64,000 nucleotides of DNA, taken from assembly GCF_965363235.1 (NCBI RefSeq), contig NC_134842.1:5979112-6043111 (forward strand). Reading direction: 5' to 3'. The DNA is from Mytilus galloprovincialis. Its lineage: Eukaryota; Mollusca; Bivalvia; Mytilida; Mytilidae. The translations under genes and the position numbers were made by a program. Below are positions 33,601 to 43,682 of this stretch, in pieces; within the stretch, counting starts at the first letter, position 1; every line of letters begins with the position of its first letter. The notes under the pieces were generated by a model. It saw only the letters and a program-made list of their open reading frames with translations, ran no database searches and had not been told where the DNA came from.

Positions 33601-36600
33601 ATCTAAATGAATACACACTAATCGAGCACAAACAACTGAAAAGTGGCATCGACACCCGTGACAGGACAAGTCGTAACAGCTATGTGGGTCTCATTGGGGT
33701 ATAAGTTTGATGAGGGATTGTCAATTTTTTATAAGCCTGACATATGAAAGTCAAATTATTGTGTCGTGAAAGGGGGAAATGAGGTCTAGCAGGACCCGGG
33801 AGAGGACAAAAAAATGAGAATTGCTTACGCACATAGTCATGATAATGTAGGCAGGATACATGAATCTGACTAAACAGTAAGTGGGACCTGGGATTGGAAC
33901 CCCCAGCTATAAGAACATGCTATGACATTGTTAAAAAATGCCTGTCCGGTCTGTGTTACAGGCCAAAGCCTATTATTGGACCACAAATTAGTTATCACGT
34001 TGTGATTGGTTAAACGCCGTCACGTGGTGACCCCCTATGAGACCGTATGGGGTTAGTAAGTTTCATATGGGGTTCGTGACGCGTTAATGGCGACGTCATC
34101 TATTGATGTTGTTGTGTTTCATTGTTTATTTTTCCACAAAACGTCGCAGAAAAAGTCCAGCGTCCGATAAATTCGTTATACGGTTAACTACTGACCCCCT
34201 ACGGATCCATATAGGGTTAATAAAATTCATAGGGGACTCGGCCTCAGGCCTCACCCCCTATGGATTTTACAAACCCTCTATGGATCGGTAGGGGGTCAGT
34301 AGCGAACCATATAACTTATAAGGGTAGGCCAAAGGGTAGACCCGAGGGAGTGGAAACATACATTCTTTTAAATGTGGCCTTATATATGAGTATCAACAAG
34401 TTGAAAGGAAAGTTTAAGTAGCGGACTCTGAATATTGACTATAGGCCATTATCGGCCCACAGATGAATTATCACGTTGTGATTGGTTCAACACCGTCATG
34501 TGGTGACCCCCAATGAGACCGTATGGGGTTAGTAAGATTCATATGGGGTTCTTGACGCGTTAATGGCGACGTCATCTATTAATGTTGTTGTGTTTTATTG
34601 TTTATTTTTCAACAAAACGCCACAGAAAAAGTCCAGCGTCAGATAAATTCGTTATAGGGTTAGCTACTGACTGCCTACGGATCCATAGAGGGTGAATAAA
34701 ATTCATAGGGGACTCGGCATCTGGCCTCACCCCCATTCGGATTTTACTAACCCTCTATGGATCCGTAGGGGGTCAGTAGCGAACCATATAACTTTAATAT
34801 TGACTATCTTGATAGACTTGTATAACTGGACTTGAAATGTAAATATAGACTTTCGTTATAAGTCGTGAAGAGCACGATTTGTTCTCCTACAAGAAATTCA
34901 CCTCCTATTCATTTCGTATAACCAAACTGCAGTTTTACCAGTTTTTGATCAATCACAACGAATTGTTATACTATGGTATTCTTATGATTTGGACCATTAA
35001 AGTATAATTTTTTTGTCAAATAAATTTACCAATCTTGACACATGGGAAAAACGGAAGTTACCAGGTCGAACTATTTCTGAACTGCAACGTTGAACTTGAA
35101 TACAGAAATGACTTATTTCCGTACTTTGACAATTGAATGAAAAAATCAGAACACAAACTGTATATACCCAAAGAACAGTGGCGGATTCTGATATTCTTAT
35201 ACTGGCCTGCTTATTGGGCCTATTTTAGTCGTTGTAAAGGGTAGATATACAGTATGAAATTACTTGTAAAAATGTTAGATTAAAACCAAACAAACAAAAA
35301 CAAACAAACAAATATTTTATTTGCCAATCACGGCGCCCAGAATGAGCAGAATAATTATAATATAATTTTCAAACATAATGTAAAGTAAATTCAAAATAGG
35401 TTAAACAAAGTACATAATATGATTGATTTTGATTTAGTTGATTGATATAATATTAAAGAAAATGAAGTAGACAATTTGTAAATAATAAACATATATAATA
35501 CAATATGACCAATAGTCTGTTATTCTGGTCCCTTTATTGGACAGCACACCTCGTAGTATATACTAATAATTTATCAAATGTAAAAGAAATAACTTATGTA
35601 ATTGCATATTTGATCATACATAATTTTATATAGAGAAATCTAATTTAATATTGTATTTCTGTTTATATTTAAAACCTCTAATAACTGACAAATTATTATC
35701 AAAATGTTTTTATCTTCATTTCCCATTAGCCAAATAAAAAGAGATTTGTTATCAAGTTTTGAAATATTTTTATTTTTACTATATATTTTGCTTAGAAAGG
35801 GATTTCTAACATTATCCAGAGTTTTACATGTTAAAAGAAAATGCATCTCATCTTCTATTTCCTCATTACAGAGTTTGCATATTCTATTTTCTAGTTTAAT
35901 ATTAAAATAACGACCTTTTTCTATTTCAAGTTTGTGAGCTCCAATTCTAAATCTTGTTAAAACACATCTTTGAATATATGGTAATTTCAATAAGTAAGGC
36001 TCAAAATTAAAATTTGGTTTAAATAATCGATAAGTTCTAAGTTTATTTCCAGAGGTCTTATTTTGTCTTTTATCATTAAATAATTCTTTCTTTCATATGC
36101 TGAAAACCTCTTCATGTGTGTAATTTAATAATTTATATATAAACGTATATATACATATAATCACAAGGCAAAAGATAGCACTATATATTTCAACCACCAA
36201 AATAAAACGTAGTCCTATTAAAGGATTATAAATCTCGAGTTATAAATATAAACCCGGGATTGTTATAGAAACAGACTAAACGAGAAACGGGTTCTTCAAG
36301 TTGATAAAACCAAGGATTTGTATATAGTTAGATCTAACTATACAAATCCTTGATAAAACAATCTTTTTAAAAGAGCTAATGACAAGGAACTCTTATATAG
36401 TTATGTTTGCATATATACATATACATGATATAGTCTATTCAATATTTTTCAAAAAAAAATATTAAGTAGTTTTTTTATCGATTTTTTTACCATAAGATGT
36501 AAAAATATTTAACATTTTATTAATTATTTGGCTTTGATATTATTCATAAATACATGTATATAGGAAGATGTGGTGTGAGTGCCAATTAGACAACTCTCCA

Positions 36601-38114
36601 TCGTGCACGTTTTAATTTTCTGACGAAGTTTACAGAAAGTAAAATAATTCTTGAAAAGCTTACATGTATTCTAGCCAAATTAAAATCGAAAACATTTGCA
36701 TTTGTGTTTAACCTTTCCAAGGATTTGTATAGTAAGATATACAAATCCTTGACCGTTCAAATAAGGAAAACGAAACTCACGAAATTCAAAATCATGGCAA
36801 AATAAACAATAAATATTCAGACTTTCTACATCTTATGGTACATTGTATATATTTTATAATAATCGCTCATAAAATTACTTGGTAATATTCTTTTTTAAAT
36901 ATCTATTTTGGTTGAAATGATAGGACATTTTTTCAGTGGGAACTCACTTTTGTTCTATGGCTGTAACTGTACATGTATGTGTGTATTTGCGGATCCAGGG
37001 GAGGGGGTTCCGGGGTTTGGAACCCCGTTATTTTTGGCCGATCAATGCATTTGAATGGGGACATTTAGTTGGATCCCCCTTTTCAATCAATTGGCATTTT
37101 TTATATTTTTTTTATTTTTATTTCACGCAAAGGACACCATGAAGCCATTTAAATACAAAGCCATCTTGACATCTTATCATTTTTGGTTTTCAGGGGATTT
37201 TATTTTTTAAATGTGCATGTTTAAAAAAAAGCTTTCATTTTTAATAGTTCAAGAAATGAATTTTGATAGCAATATTTTAATGCTTCTTTTTTAAGAAATT
37301 GTAATCGCATAACTGAATTGCTACTTTTTTTTTGCCGTCCTACATTCACATTTTATACATCACATGTATATAAATAGTAAAATAGACCCACGTGAAATTG
37401 ATTTATTAACGTAATTGGACTAATTTCAATAATTATTTGAAATTGATTTTCGAGTAAGTGGCTATTTAAATAATTGATATTTTTACAATAATTAACACGG
37501 ATGAAGAATGATTATCTATCACAAGAAAACTTTCAACAAATTTTAAATCTATTTTAGAATCATTATAAGTAAAAAAGAAGTTTAAAATGAAAAAAAAAAT
37601 GGGAATTTGGGTGAAACACTTTTCAACCTATAATGAGGGGGAAGACAGGGGTAAGGGAGACAGGGAGAGAGGGTAGGAGAAAGGAGAAAGGTGGTGGGAG
37701 AAAGGAGAAAGGGGGTAGGAGAAAGGAGAGGAAGGCTGGGAGAAAGGAGAAAAAGTTGGAGAAAGGAGAAAAAATAAAATATCTCTCCTTTTAAATTTTT
37801 TTCTAATATTTCAAGAAAAAATATCTCAAAAGGAGATGTTTCATTCTAATGGGAGAAAGGAGAACGGGGGTAGGAGAAAGGAGAAGAGGGGTGGGAGAAG
37901 GGAGAAGGGTACCCCCTGTCCTCCCCCTCTATAATGTATAATAATGTAGCAGTTCAGTTTAAAATCATTATGAGATATAATTTTTAAAACTATAAAACCT
38001 AAACATTGTTCAATCTTTTCCCTAATTAACTGACCAGGGTATAAAATGTTTTTTTTTTTAACAGAAATCGTATGCAAAATGTATACTGACCTTTTCTCTG
38101 CGCACTGTCTTCAT
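23079..38114 (-). CDS. BEN-domain protein, six exons, apparently intact
   Basis: Exons (minus strand) at 38,091-38,114, 30,448-30,595, 29,332-29,471, 28,204-28,266, 26,584-26,694 and 23,079-24,680 splice with GT-AG borders to 695 aa. It starts MKTVRREKVAKWSLVLFD, an N-terminal module like that of other BEN proteins. An acidic segment follows (ETEEELDLYEDEWEKTH), then a long Ser/Thr/Pro/Gln-rich region (about residues 170-560). The last ~100 residues form a BEN domain: LFTPAEMFGRNYTGQKGKQ, SLSPRRKHAIEHCVF and SINNGIRNM match its LFT..E....N.tGk.gk....p.k...I...vf pattern. BEN domains bind DNA and partner proteins in chromatin. The gene is convergent with the transposase inside the same TIR pair. 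It may be captured host cargo, an accessory protein binding the ends, or simply a host gene. Confidence 0.82.
24980..26250. repeat. diverged repeat-rich stretch in BEN intron 5
   Basis: Near-repeats ('cattttt(c/t)aatttgtaaaggggcataattctagaac' at 25,035 and 25,310; 'aatctccatggaaatga'-type blocks at 25,865 and 26,035), plus a minus-strand 'gattgccaat' family tail near 25,440-25,556. No coding. Confidence 0.45.
27080..27265 (-). repeat. mussel 'gattgccaat' dispersed repeat
   Basis: Carries 'ttttatagctgactatgcagtatgggctttgctcatt' and ends 'gtctcattggcaattataccacatcttc', colinear with 47,676-47,880 in reverse. The short frame over it is not a gene. It lies in BEN intron 4. Confidence 0.65.
27324..27528. 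mobile_element. foldback element, ~205 bp
   Basis: GCAAAAAGATTTTTC at the left is mirrored by GAAAAATCTTTTTGC at the right. The arms pair nearly to the centre ('cagaacttacatgtgataaat' / 'atttatcacatatgtaagttctg'). No obvious target duplication. It lies in BEN intron 4. Confidence 0.7.
28592..28860. mobile_element. TTAA-flanked MITE
   Basis: Termini GGTGGTACCTAACACT and AGTGTTAGGTACCACC are exact inverted copies, flanked by TTAA at 28,588-28,591 and 28,861-28,864, as for piggyBac-type insertion. A decayed relative lies at 10,773-11,049. It lies in BEN intron 3. Confidence 0.75.
29860..29975 (+). repeat. diverged 'gattgcya' repeat fragment
   Basis: 'gatgtagtatgattgctacagagacaac...caccacg..ttcaacaatgataaacca' follows the layout of the 47,676 family but is strongly changed. 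The minus-strand frame over it is chance. It lies in BEN intron 2. Confidence 0.4.
31013..31190 (+). mobile_element. tRNA-derived SINE
   Basis: The tRNA-like head has a box-A-like 'gtggtctagcgag' and box B GTTTCGAATCC (31,092-31,102). The body 'gcgaaagcaaatttacagat..aacattgttg' and tail 'gacgagttgtatatatata' recur at 56,775-56,891. RNA polymerase III type. It lies in BEN intron 1. Confidence 0.7.
31847..31945. repeat. palindrome cluster around GACCATACGCGTATGGTC
   Basis: The perfect 18-bp palindrome GACCATACGCGTATGGTC is followed by GGACCGTACGCGTACGGTCC-like text. Both sit within longer inverted arms (AGACCGTATGAGTATTT / AAATACTCATACGGTCT). Probably a small foldback element. Confidence 0.6.
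32006..33405. mobile_element. outer MITE of a nested pair
   Basis: Left end CAGTCAGGGGTGCTACTTAAAC; right end 'aaatcacttgtttgagttgtaagtaccctgatg' is its diverged reverse complement. The inner element interrupts it. CTTAT precedes the left end; the right duplicate is not clear. Confidence 0.6.
32454..33156. mobile_element. inner MITE, same family, TSD CTTAT
   Basis: Begins CAGTCAGGGGCATTACTTAA and ends in TTAAGTAACGCCCCTGACTG. Direct CTTAT copies lie at 32,449-32,453 and 33,157-33,161. Multiple 'aagtaatt'/'acttatttaag' motifs fill the subterminal parts. No coding. Confidence 0.72.
33960..34320 (+). repeat. ~350-bp repeat, copy 1 of a direct pair
   Basis: Near-identical to 34,440-34,795: 'ttatcacgttgtgattggtt', 'gagaccgtatggggttagtaag', 'gacgcgttaatggcgacgtcatctatt', 'ctctatggatc'. 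The pair is separated by about 120 bp. The short frame at 34,103 is not a gene. Confidence 0.7.
34440..34795 (+). repeat. ~350-bp repeat, copy 2 of a direct pair
   Basis: Second copy; both end in 'ggtcagtagcgaaccatataact'. Internal CCTATGGATCCGTAGGGGG-like inverted pieces suggest a mobile source. Confidence 0.7.
35290..36110 (-). pseudogene. 5'-truncated LINE, C-terminal region
   Basis: The minus strand reads 'KLRTYRLFKPNFNFEPYLLK', 'RFRIGAHKLEIEKGRY', then a Cys/His cluster (ICKLCNEEIEDEMHFLLTC), the zinc-finger-like tail after the RT in many molluscan LINEs. The main open part is 35,640-35,990, with a frame break upstream near 36,070. The 3' end is A/T rich, reaching 'aaacaaacaaacaaatattttatttgcc' near 35,290. 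Related to 49,720-50,331. Confidence 0.65.
36308..36354. repeat. short palindrome, AAGGATTTGTATA type, copy 1
   Basis: 'caaggatttgtatatagtta' meets 'taactatacaaatccttg' across an AGATC centre, forming a ~42-bp hairpin. A second copy lies at 36,717-36,752. Confidence 0.65.
36717..36753. repeat. short palindrome, AAGGATTTGTATA type, copy 2
   Basis: 'ccaaggatttgtatagtaag' followed by 'atatacaaatccttg', the same arms with a shorter centre. Confidence 0.6.
37625..37910 (+). repeat. purine-rich GGGAGAAAGGAGAAA minisatellite
   Basis: About 13 diverged ~15-bp units of GGGAGAAAGGAGAAA type in two blocks, interrupted by a pyrimidine-containing stretch (37,775-37,845). Strong purine/pyrimidine strand asymmetry. 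It lies in BEN intron 1, 180 bp from exon 1. Confidence 0.75.
38091..38114 (-). CDS. BEN gene exon 1 (start codon)
   Basis: ATG at 38,114 in the context ATCACCATGA, eight codons, then the donor AAG|GTCAGT. The phase fits exon 2, which begins VAKWSLVLFD. It is the least certain exon because it is short, but both frame and splice site agree. The intron to exon 2 is 7.5 kb and full of nested repeats. Confidence 0.6.
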
Positions 38115-40925
38115 GGTGATCTGTTTCTTTTGTAAATCGACGAAGTCAACGAAGTATACGTAATAATGATGCGACGGTTGTTTAATAAATTAATTTGTTA
38201 ATGAATTCAATGAAGATGACATTGACTTTTTGTTCCATTTTTTGGGGGGGTATAATTACAAGATTTAATTGGTTATGTAAACTCACCAATGAAATTGAAT
38301 GTCTTCTTCATCATTTAATGAAATTGGCATTAAACATGTCACAGGTGGGGGGCATATGAATTAATATATTCGTTTATTCCTGTGTCCTTATTTTGGAACA
38401 CCTGTCATCACAAATTTGTGTAATACATATAATCCTATGTGTCAATTATTTACTTTAATTATTGTGTAAACAAAATTCTTACTGATACATGTACATAAAT
38501 GTGCAATGTGCATAAGTAAATATAACATACATATATATGTACATAAAAATAAAGAACACAAGTACTGGGGGGAGGGGGCTAAAGATGGACAATTTAATGT
38601 TTGTCTCTGAAAAATACATAGAGGAAAAAATACTTTGTCTTTTACTTTCAAAACATGTAAAATCATACTTTGGATGGGTTTTCAAACTCTGTTATGGCAT
38701 AGTCATACACATTTTAAAATAAAACACATGAGGTTCTGAGGGTGTTTTTTTTTCAATTCTCGACTATTTAAATGTTTATTTATTTATATATAAATTTTGA
38801 TTTAAAAAAATTTCATGATTCAGAATAAACTATTATCATCAGAAAGTGCATCATAAGCCTAATAGGCCGGCTGATTATTTTGTATTTTTAAACATGCATT
38901 TATTTGTATATTCAGGTTGCACTATAACATGTATAATAAATTTCTTCTATATATTAATTTATGCCATGTTTCTTTATTTTTTTATATTTTAACACCCCAT
39001 TATTCTCTATTCATTTTATTAAAGCTCCTCATTTTTTTCTATTCTTCATTCTTTAGCACCCCATTATTCTTTATAATTTTTGATATTTTTTCCCTGTTAA
39101 CATTGTTTATATTTTTGGCCATTATTATCTATTTTGTTAACCCATATAGACCATCCATCATAAATTATTTACAACTAATTTTTCCCTCATACTATTTTCA
39201 ATAACTCAAAACAGAAAAGTCACACTTCATTTTTCACACTAAGAAATATGTCAGAACATGCAGGACATGAATTCTCAGATCTGTTCTCAGAATATAGAAT
39301 AATGGACATGAAATTTAAAACAAAGAGAGAACAGAACAACAGATAAATACATAGACATTATATGTATAAAGAAAAGGTTACCCCTGTACATGTTGTTTTT
39401 ATAATTTGAGAATTGAGTCTTCAGCTTCACAAAAATAATCAATCTAGTGAAACTGATCCTTTAGAAACTAATAGTTAGTAGTAGTGTAAACAATAATAGT
39501 TTTGTCAGGTACAAATCAGACTGCAAAATTAGTACACAAAAAAAAAGTGTGTGATTTCAAATTGTTGAAGTATTGTACAAATAAGAAATGTCTCTTTATA
39601 CCAGCATTGTGTATACAGCCTTTGCTTATAAACTAGAGAAGTAGAAAGGGAGACTGCAATTTTACTCTTCAATTTTTGGAGAAACCCATTTACTCTTTTA
39701 TGCATAAATCTATACTTTGTAAATAAGTAGTGTAGGTACATAAGGGGGAAATTTTCATCATGTATAAATACTTTTTATAATATACCTACAGGCAGCTCTA
39801 ATTAATTATGGTTATATATAGTTTCATTTTAATACATATTCAAATATTGATTTGTCTTTTGAAAACAAGTTCATTTTAAGTTGACTTTCAGTAGCATGAA
39901 TGTTAAACATAAACTATTATGTTAGACATTATAATAGCTATATTTAAATTCAGCCTTCTCAATATACATGTATATATGTATTAAACTAAATCATTTAATA
40001 ATTCAACGTCAACTTTACATTTCAAATACTCAAATTTACTGTAGCTTATTAATACTTGATTTAGAAAGATTTTTTTGTCTTTCTTTTTCTGATATATATA
40101 GTAGATGCATAAAATCAAGATCATATTTTTTTTATATCTGATTATTGATATCAATCGTTACAATGTATATAATTACTGTTACAATTTAAGATTAAATTCT
40201 AAATTACAAAATAAATATTTAATCAGATGATGTTTACTTTTTCTTGCCGGTTATGAACAAAAAGTCAAATTCATCATTTTGTTTTTGTTGAAATACCCAG
40301 GATTAGTGCAGATTTTAAATGTCATCAAATCATGAGGGTTTGGATGGGTGTTCTTTGATTCTCTATTCTTTGACTTAAAAAGGTTATTTCAGTTATCTAT
40401 TCTATATACTTTTGTTGGATAAGAATCTCTATTGTTCATATTCAGGCACCTAATTTTTTTCTCTTATTTATTTTTAGGGTCTATTTTGTCTAATCTTTCA
40501 GGGGCGGATCCAGCCATTTAAAAAAGGGGGAGTACCAACCCCCTCCACACCTTCAATGATATTTTTTTAGTTCAAATATCAATGTAAGAATAAGGATATG
40601 TGACATGATTACCAATGAAACAACTATCCACCATAGTTGAAATGAAGCAGAATTTTGTTTTTGTAAGCCTGGCTACAATACAGTCTTCAACAATAGGAAA
40701 ATCCCATACTATATACAACATTTTAAGTCATCTCTTAATCATTTTAAAGGCCCTGACATGTACAGTGAAACAATTCAAAAAATAAATCTAAAATCCTAGT
40801 TTACAACAAAATAATTTCCAGAAGCAAATATGGCAGCTAGATTAGAAGCGGCTTGATCCTTACCAGATAGGCACATTACAATTTAATGCATTGTCTGAAT
40901 TTACTATTAAAACTTTGCGTTCAAA
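38115..40925. other. region upstream of the BEN gene
   Basis: AT-rich. T-rich blocks with 'ccattattctctatt' phrases (38,950-39,110) recur at 40,370-40,480 and 41,430-41,560. A minus-oriented mussel-repeat relative lies at 40,590-40,770. No clear core promoter was identified for exon 1. Confidence 0.4.
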
Positions 40926-40928
40926 TAA

Positions 40929-41211
40929 GGGAGCTACCATTTGATTTTTATGGGGGGGCTAGGATGAAAAATTTTGTCCTGCATTTTTTTTTAGTTGTAA
41001 TCTCTGTCCTGCCTTTTTATTTTTCACTCTATTCGGTCCTGCCTATTTTTTTATAAGTTTATCCTGACTTTTTTTACCTAAATTGTCATCCTGCCTTTTT
41101 TTTTTTGCAAAGTGTCTCATCCTGCCTTTTTTTTTTACTCAAAACTCCTGTCCTGCCTATTTTTTTCAAATTTCATCCTAGCCCCCCCATAAAAATCAAA
41201 TGGTAGCTCCC
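40929..41211. mobile_element. Harbinger-like MITE, TSD TAA
   Basis: GGGAGCTACCATTTGATTTT at the left mirrors AAAATCAAATGGTAGCTCCC at the right, with TAA on both sides (40,926-40,928 and 41,212-41,214). A 3-bp TAA/TTA duplication fits PIF/Harbinger. The centre is a run of 'tcctgcc-T(n)' units. Confidence 0.72.
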
Positions 41212-42728
41212 TAAGTGGATGCAATGCAAGTTATTATAGGATACCATGCCACCTTCTACAATAAAATAATAAATTGTATGGGGGGGTTTAAAGGTCCCCC
41301 TGACCCCCACAAGAAAAATATAAAACAATTTAATTCAGAATTTAACTTATTTATAACAAATCAATTTATATGAAAGTCCCATTTCTGTTTAATTCCTACA
41401 CATCTAAGATCATCACGATCCAATTCTCTTGAGCCCGTTATTCTCTACTCTTTATTTTTTTATAAGGAGAAATAACATATATCTTTTCCTATTCTTTTAA
41501 TATTGACAATTATTCTGCACATGCCCATTATTCTCTATTTTTCAAATCTTTTCAATGCCACCAAAAACTTGCATTTGGTGCTGTACATTATATGTAATTG
41601 CAACTCAATTATAATATACATGTTTCTAGGTCTTGAAATTAATGCATGTGTGTTTCATGCAGAAAACATAGGAAGTAAAATGAAATAAATATTACTTCCA
41701 TGATAAAACATGTAATAAACTTTGCAATCCTTGTACACGAATGAAGCTGAAATTTCTGTGCGAATTTTAACTACATTGTTTTAAACCATGCTTTTATGTT
41801 ATGCATTGTAACAATATTATAGTTACTGGCAAGAAATACAAAATGAAAGACTGGCAAGAAATACAAAATGAAAGCCACGGTACTATACGGTAAAAAGAAA
41901 GGTACAACGACAAAGGTTAGAAAGAAATATCAATGCAAACTGTTCATCTGTTTAGGCAGCGGTTTGAAGTTTATTTGCCGGTATATTACTGTTGTGTAAA
42001 TCGGAGTCAAGCTGTCCAATTGAACGTTATATTTAATAAGAAGGAAAAAGATGCAAACATAATAATAAATATTATAATGATACACTTTGTATAATTGACT
42101 GCGTCGTTTGACGACTTCCTTTTAGAGATCGACTAAGGTGTCTTCATCGAGGTCCGCGTTTGTCACATGCTACTATTCCAAAGTTCGTTTTACATACAAA
42201 TTTTAAATATACAGGTATCCGTCCGATCCGTGCATAAAATTAAAGAACGGATAGCCTGGGATCCGGCCCAATCTATCTGCGCGTCGTAAGGGCCAGGTGG
42301 GGAACAAATACCATGTGATCGATTCAGTGCCAGTTGACTCTGAATCTAAAGTGAGGCTGAATAAATATTTGCATAAATTTTGATGTTTGATGTAAACCAG
42401 CACAATTGGAATCCAATTGACACCTTGGACATGTGAAATCTTAACCTTTTAATTTTCTCACCAGGCGATTGCTGATAAGAATTAACCCTTTTCTGCTTAC
42501 TAATTATCATCATACTACTAATTAGATATGATAACACTATACATCAATTCATAAAGAAAAATAATTAGTCTAATTTTTACTAATTGATGTTAAACAAGAA
42601 TTGATTGGATACAGATGTAAAACAAACATTGAGGACAAAATTAGTATTAACCAATCATTGACAGGCAGTACATTGATACACGCCTGGCTATACTGACAAG
42701 ATTAGCCAGGACCCCAGGCTAAAGAACG

Positions 42729-42862
42729 GACTGATCGATGACCGTTGTCACGGTAACTCTCACATAGCTTATTTGACGTATCTGACGGATCCTATGGGTC
42801 ACCGATCACCGATCAGTCATCGATCAGTCAAACATCCGTCACCGATCATTCACCGATCAGTC
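42729..42862. promoter_or_regulatory. right subterminal GATCAGTC array
   Basis: GACTGATC at 42,729 and GATCAGTC at 42,811, 42,822 and 42,855, with related 'caccgatca' units between. A 'cagttcacgtcaaac' segment before the right TIR also occurs next to the array at the left end ('cagttcgcgtcaaac', 15,024). This shared text ties the two ends together. Confidence 0.65.
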
Positions 42863-42877
42863 CAGTTCACGTCAAAC

Positions 42878-42903
42878 AGTAACGCCTAAGGTTGCAAGTA
42901 CTG
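42878..42903 (-). repeat. right terminal inverted repeat
   Basis: 26 bp, AGTAACGCCTAAG followed by GTTGCAAGTACTG, then TA. It is the inverse of 14,953-14,978 with one difference. Confidence 0.85.
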
Positions 42904-42995
42904 TACACTATTACACCATACACCTTATACCATTACACCATACACGTTACACCTTTGCACCATACACGTTACACATTACACCATACACCATTCCC
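42904..42995 (+). repeat. ACACCAT minisatellite, right flank
   Basis: Starts TACACTATTACACCATACACC immediately after the right TIR and continues about 85 bp with ACACGTTACACC variants. Same strand orientation as the left-flank array, as expected for one array split by an insertion. Confidence 0.8.
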
Positions 42996-43556
42996 CATTC
43001 TATCTACACGATCCGAAATTACCCATAATGCAATTAAATTTCAACGACTACAAAATTATTTATTTGTTTTAAAAAACGAATTTTGATCACAATATTGCAA
43101 ATTAATATATAAAATTAAGACTTCCGTGATCATGACCATGTAAACAATACAGATCAAATACATGTATTTGTAAATAAAGTACGCATAAAATTTTGCTTGT
43201 ATAAATTAAGCCGTGATCTGCCTTCCTGTAGAGGCTGTGTCTGCGCGTACACGCGTGGCCGAATTGGCCTCCGTTAATAAATAACGATATAGGTTTCACT
43301 GCTATTATTATTAAGTTCTGATCGGTTTTAAAATGTAGCGCAAATTTAAAAAACTTGGTTTTCAGATAAAGTCGACAAACAATGCAGAAAACGAATAGAA
43401 CTAAGATCATATAAAATATTCATATATAATCATGAAAGCGATATTGGTGTACAGTTAACCGGTCAGGGCGAACTCTAAAAATCGAGTATACTCGGTTTTG
43501 CGAGTTTACGATCCCGTCGTGCAATAACTATTCATGCTTATGGCCAGCGTAATATT

Positions 43557-43682
43557 ATAGGGTTATTGCATGAATATTGGGGAATATTGTCCCGAGTAGA
43601 ATTTTATATTGCACGAGCTTGCGAGTGCAATATATGTTCTACGAGGGACAATATTCCCCAATATTCATGCAATAACCCTTTT
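43557..43682. repeat. long palindrome (GGGTTATTGCATGAATATTG arms)
   Basis: 'gggttattgcatgaatattggggaatattgtccc' is exactly mirrored by 43,648-43,681, around a ~55-bp centre that itself contains 'attgcacgag..gagtgcaat'. A strong foldback structure. Confidence 0.75.

Larger units (their letters stand above)
14953..42903. mobile_element. putative 28-kb TIR transposon with Tc1-like transposase and BEN-protein genes
   Basis: The two ends are inverted 26-mers differing at one base, starting CAGTACTTGCAAC and ending GGCGTTACT when read inward. Each is abutted by TA (14,951-14,952 and 42,904-42,905), the target duplication of Tc1/mariner elements. Outside lie ACACCAT arrays in the same orientation. 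Deleting the interval plus one TA gives ACACCATACACTATTACACC, in register. GATCAGTC units sit just inside both ends. The spliced transposase starts 234 bp inside the left end, and a spliced BEN-domain gene converges on it. No copy of the right TIR exists nearer the transposase, for example within 19.9-23 kb. That one element moved these 28 kb is inference: 25/26 TIR identity, TA flanks and array register support it; two independent ends cannot be excluded from one genome. Confidence 0.7.

Noticed and set aside
38917..39204. Hydrophobic 95-codon frame resembling a membrane protein
   Set aside because: T-rich low-complexity sequence always gives Leu/Ile/Phe codons; no start context or homologous feature.
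42892..43086. Plus-strand frame with His/Thr/Tyr repeats
   Set aside because: ACACCAT minisatellite translated; starts inside the right TIR. The same applies to 53,449-53,649.
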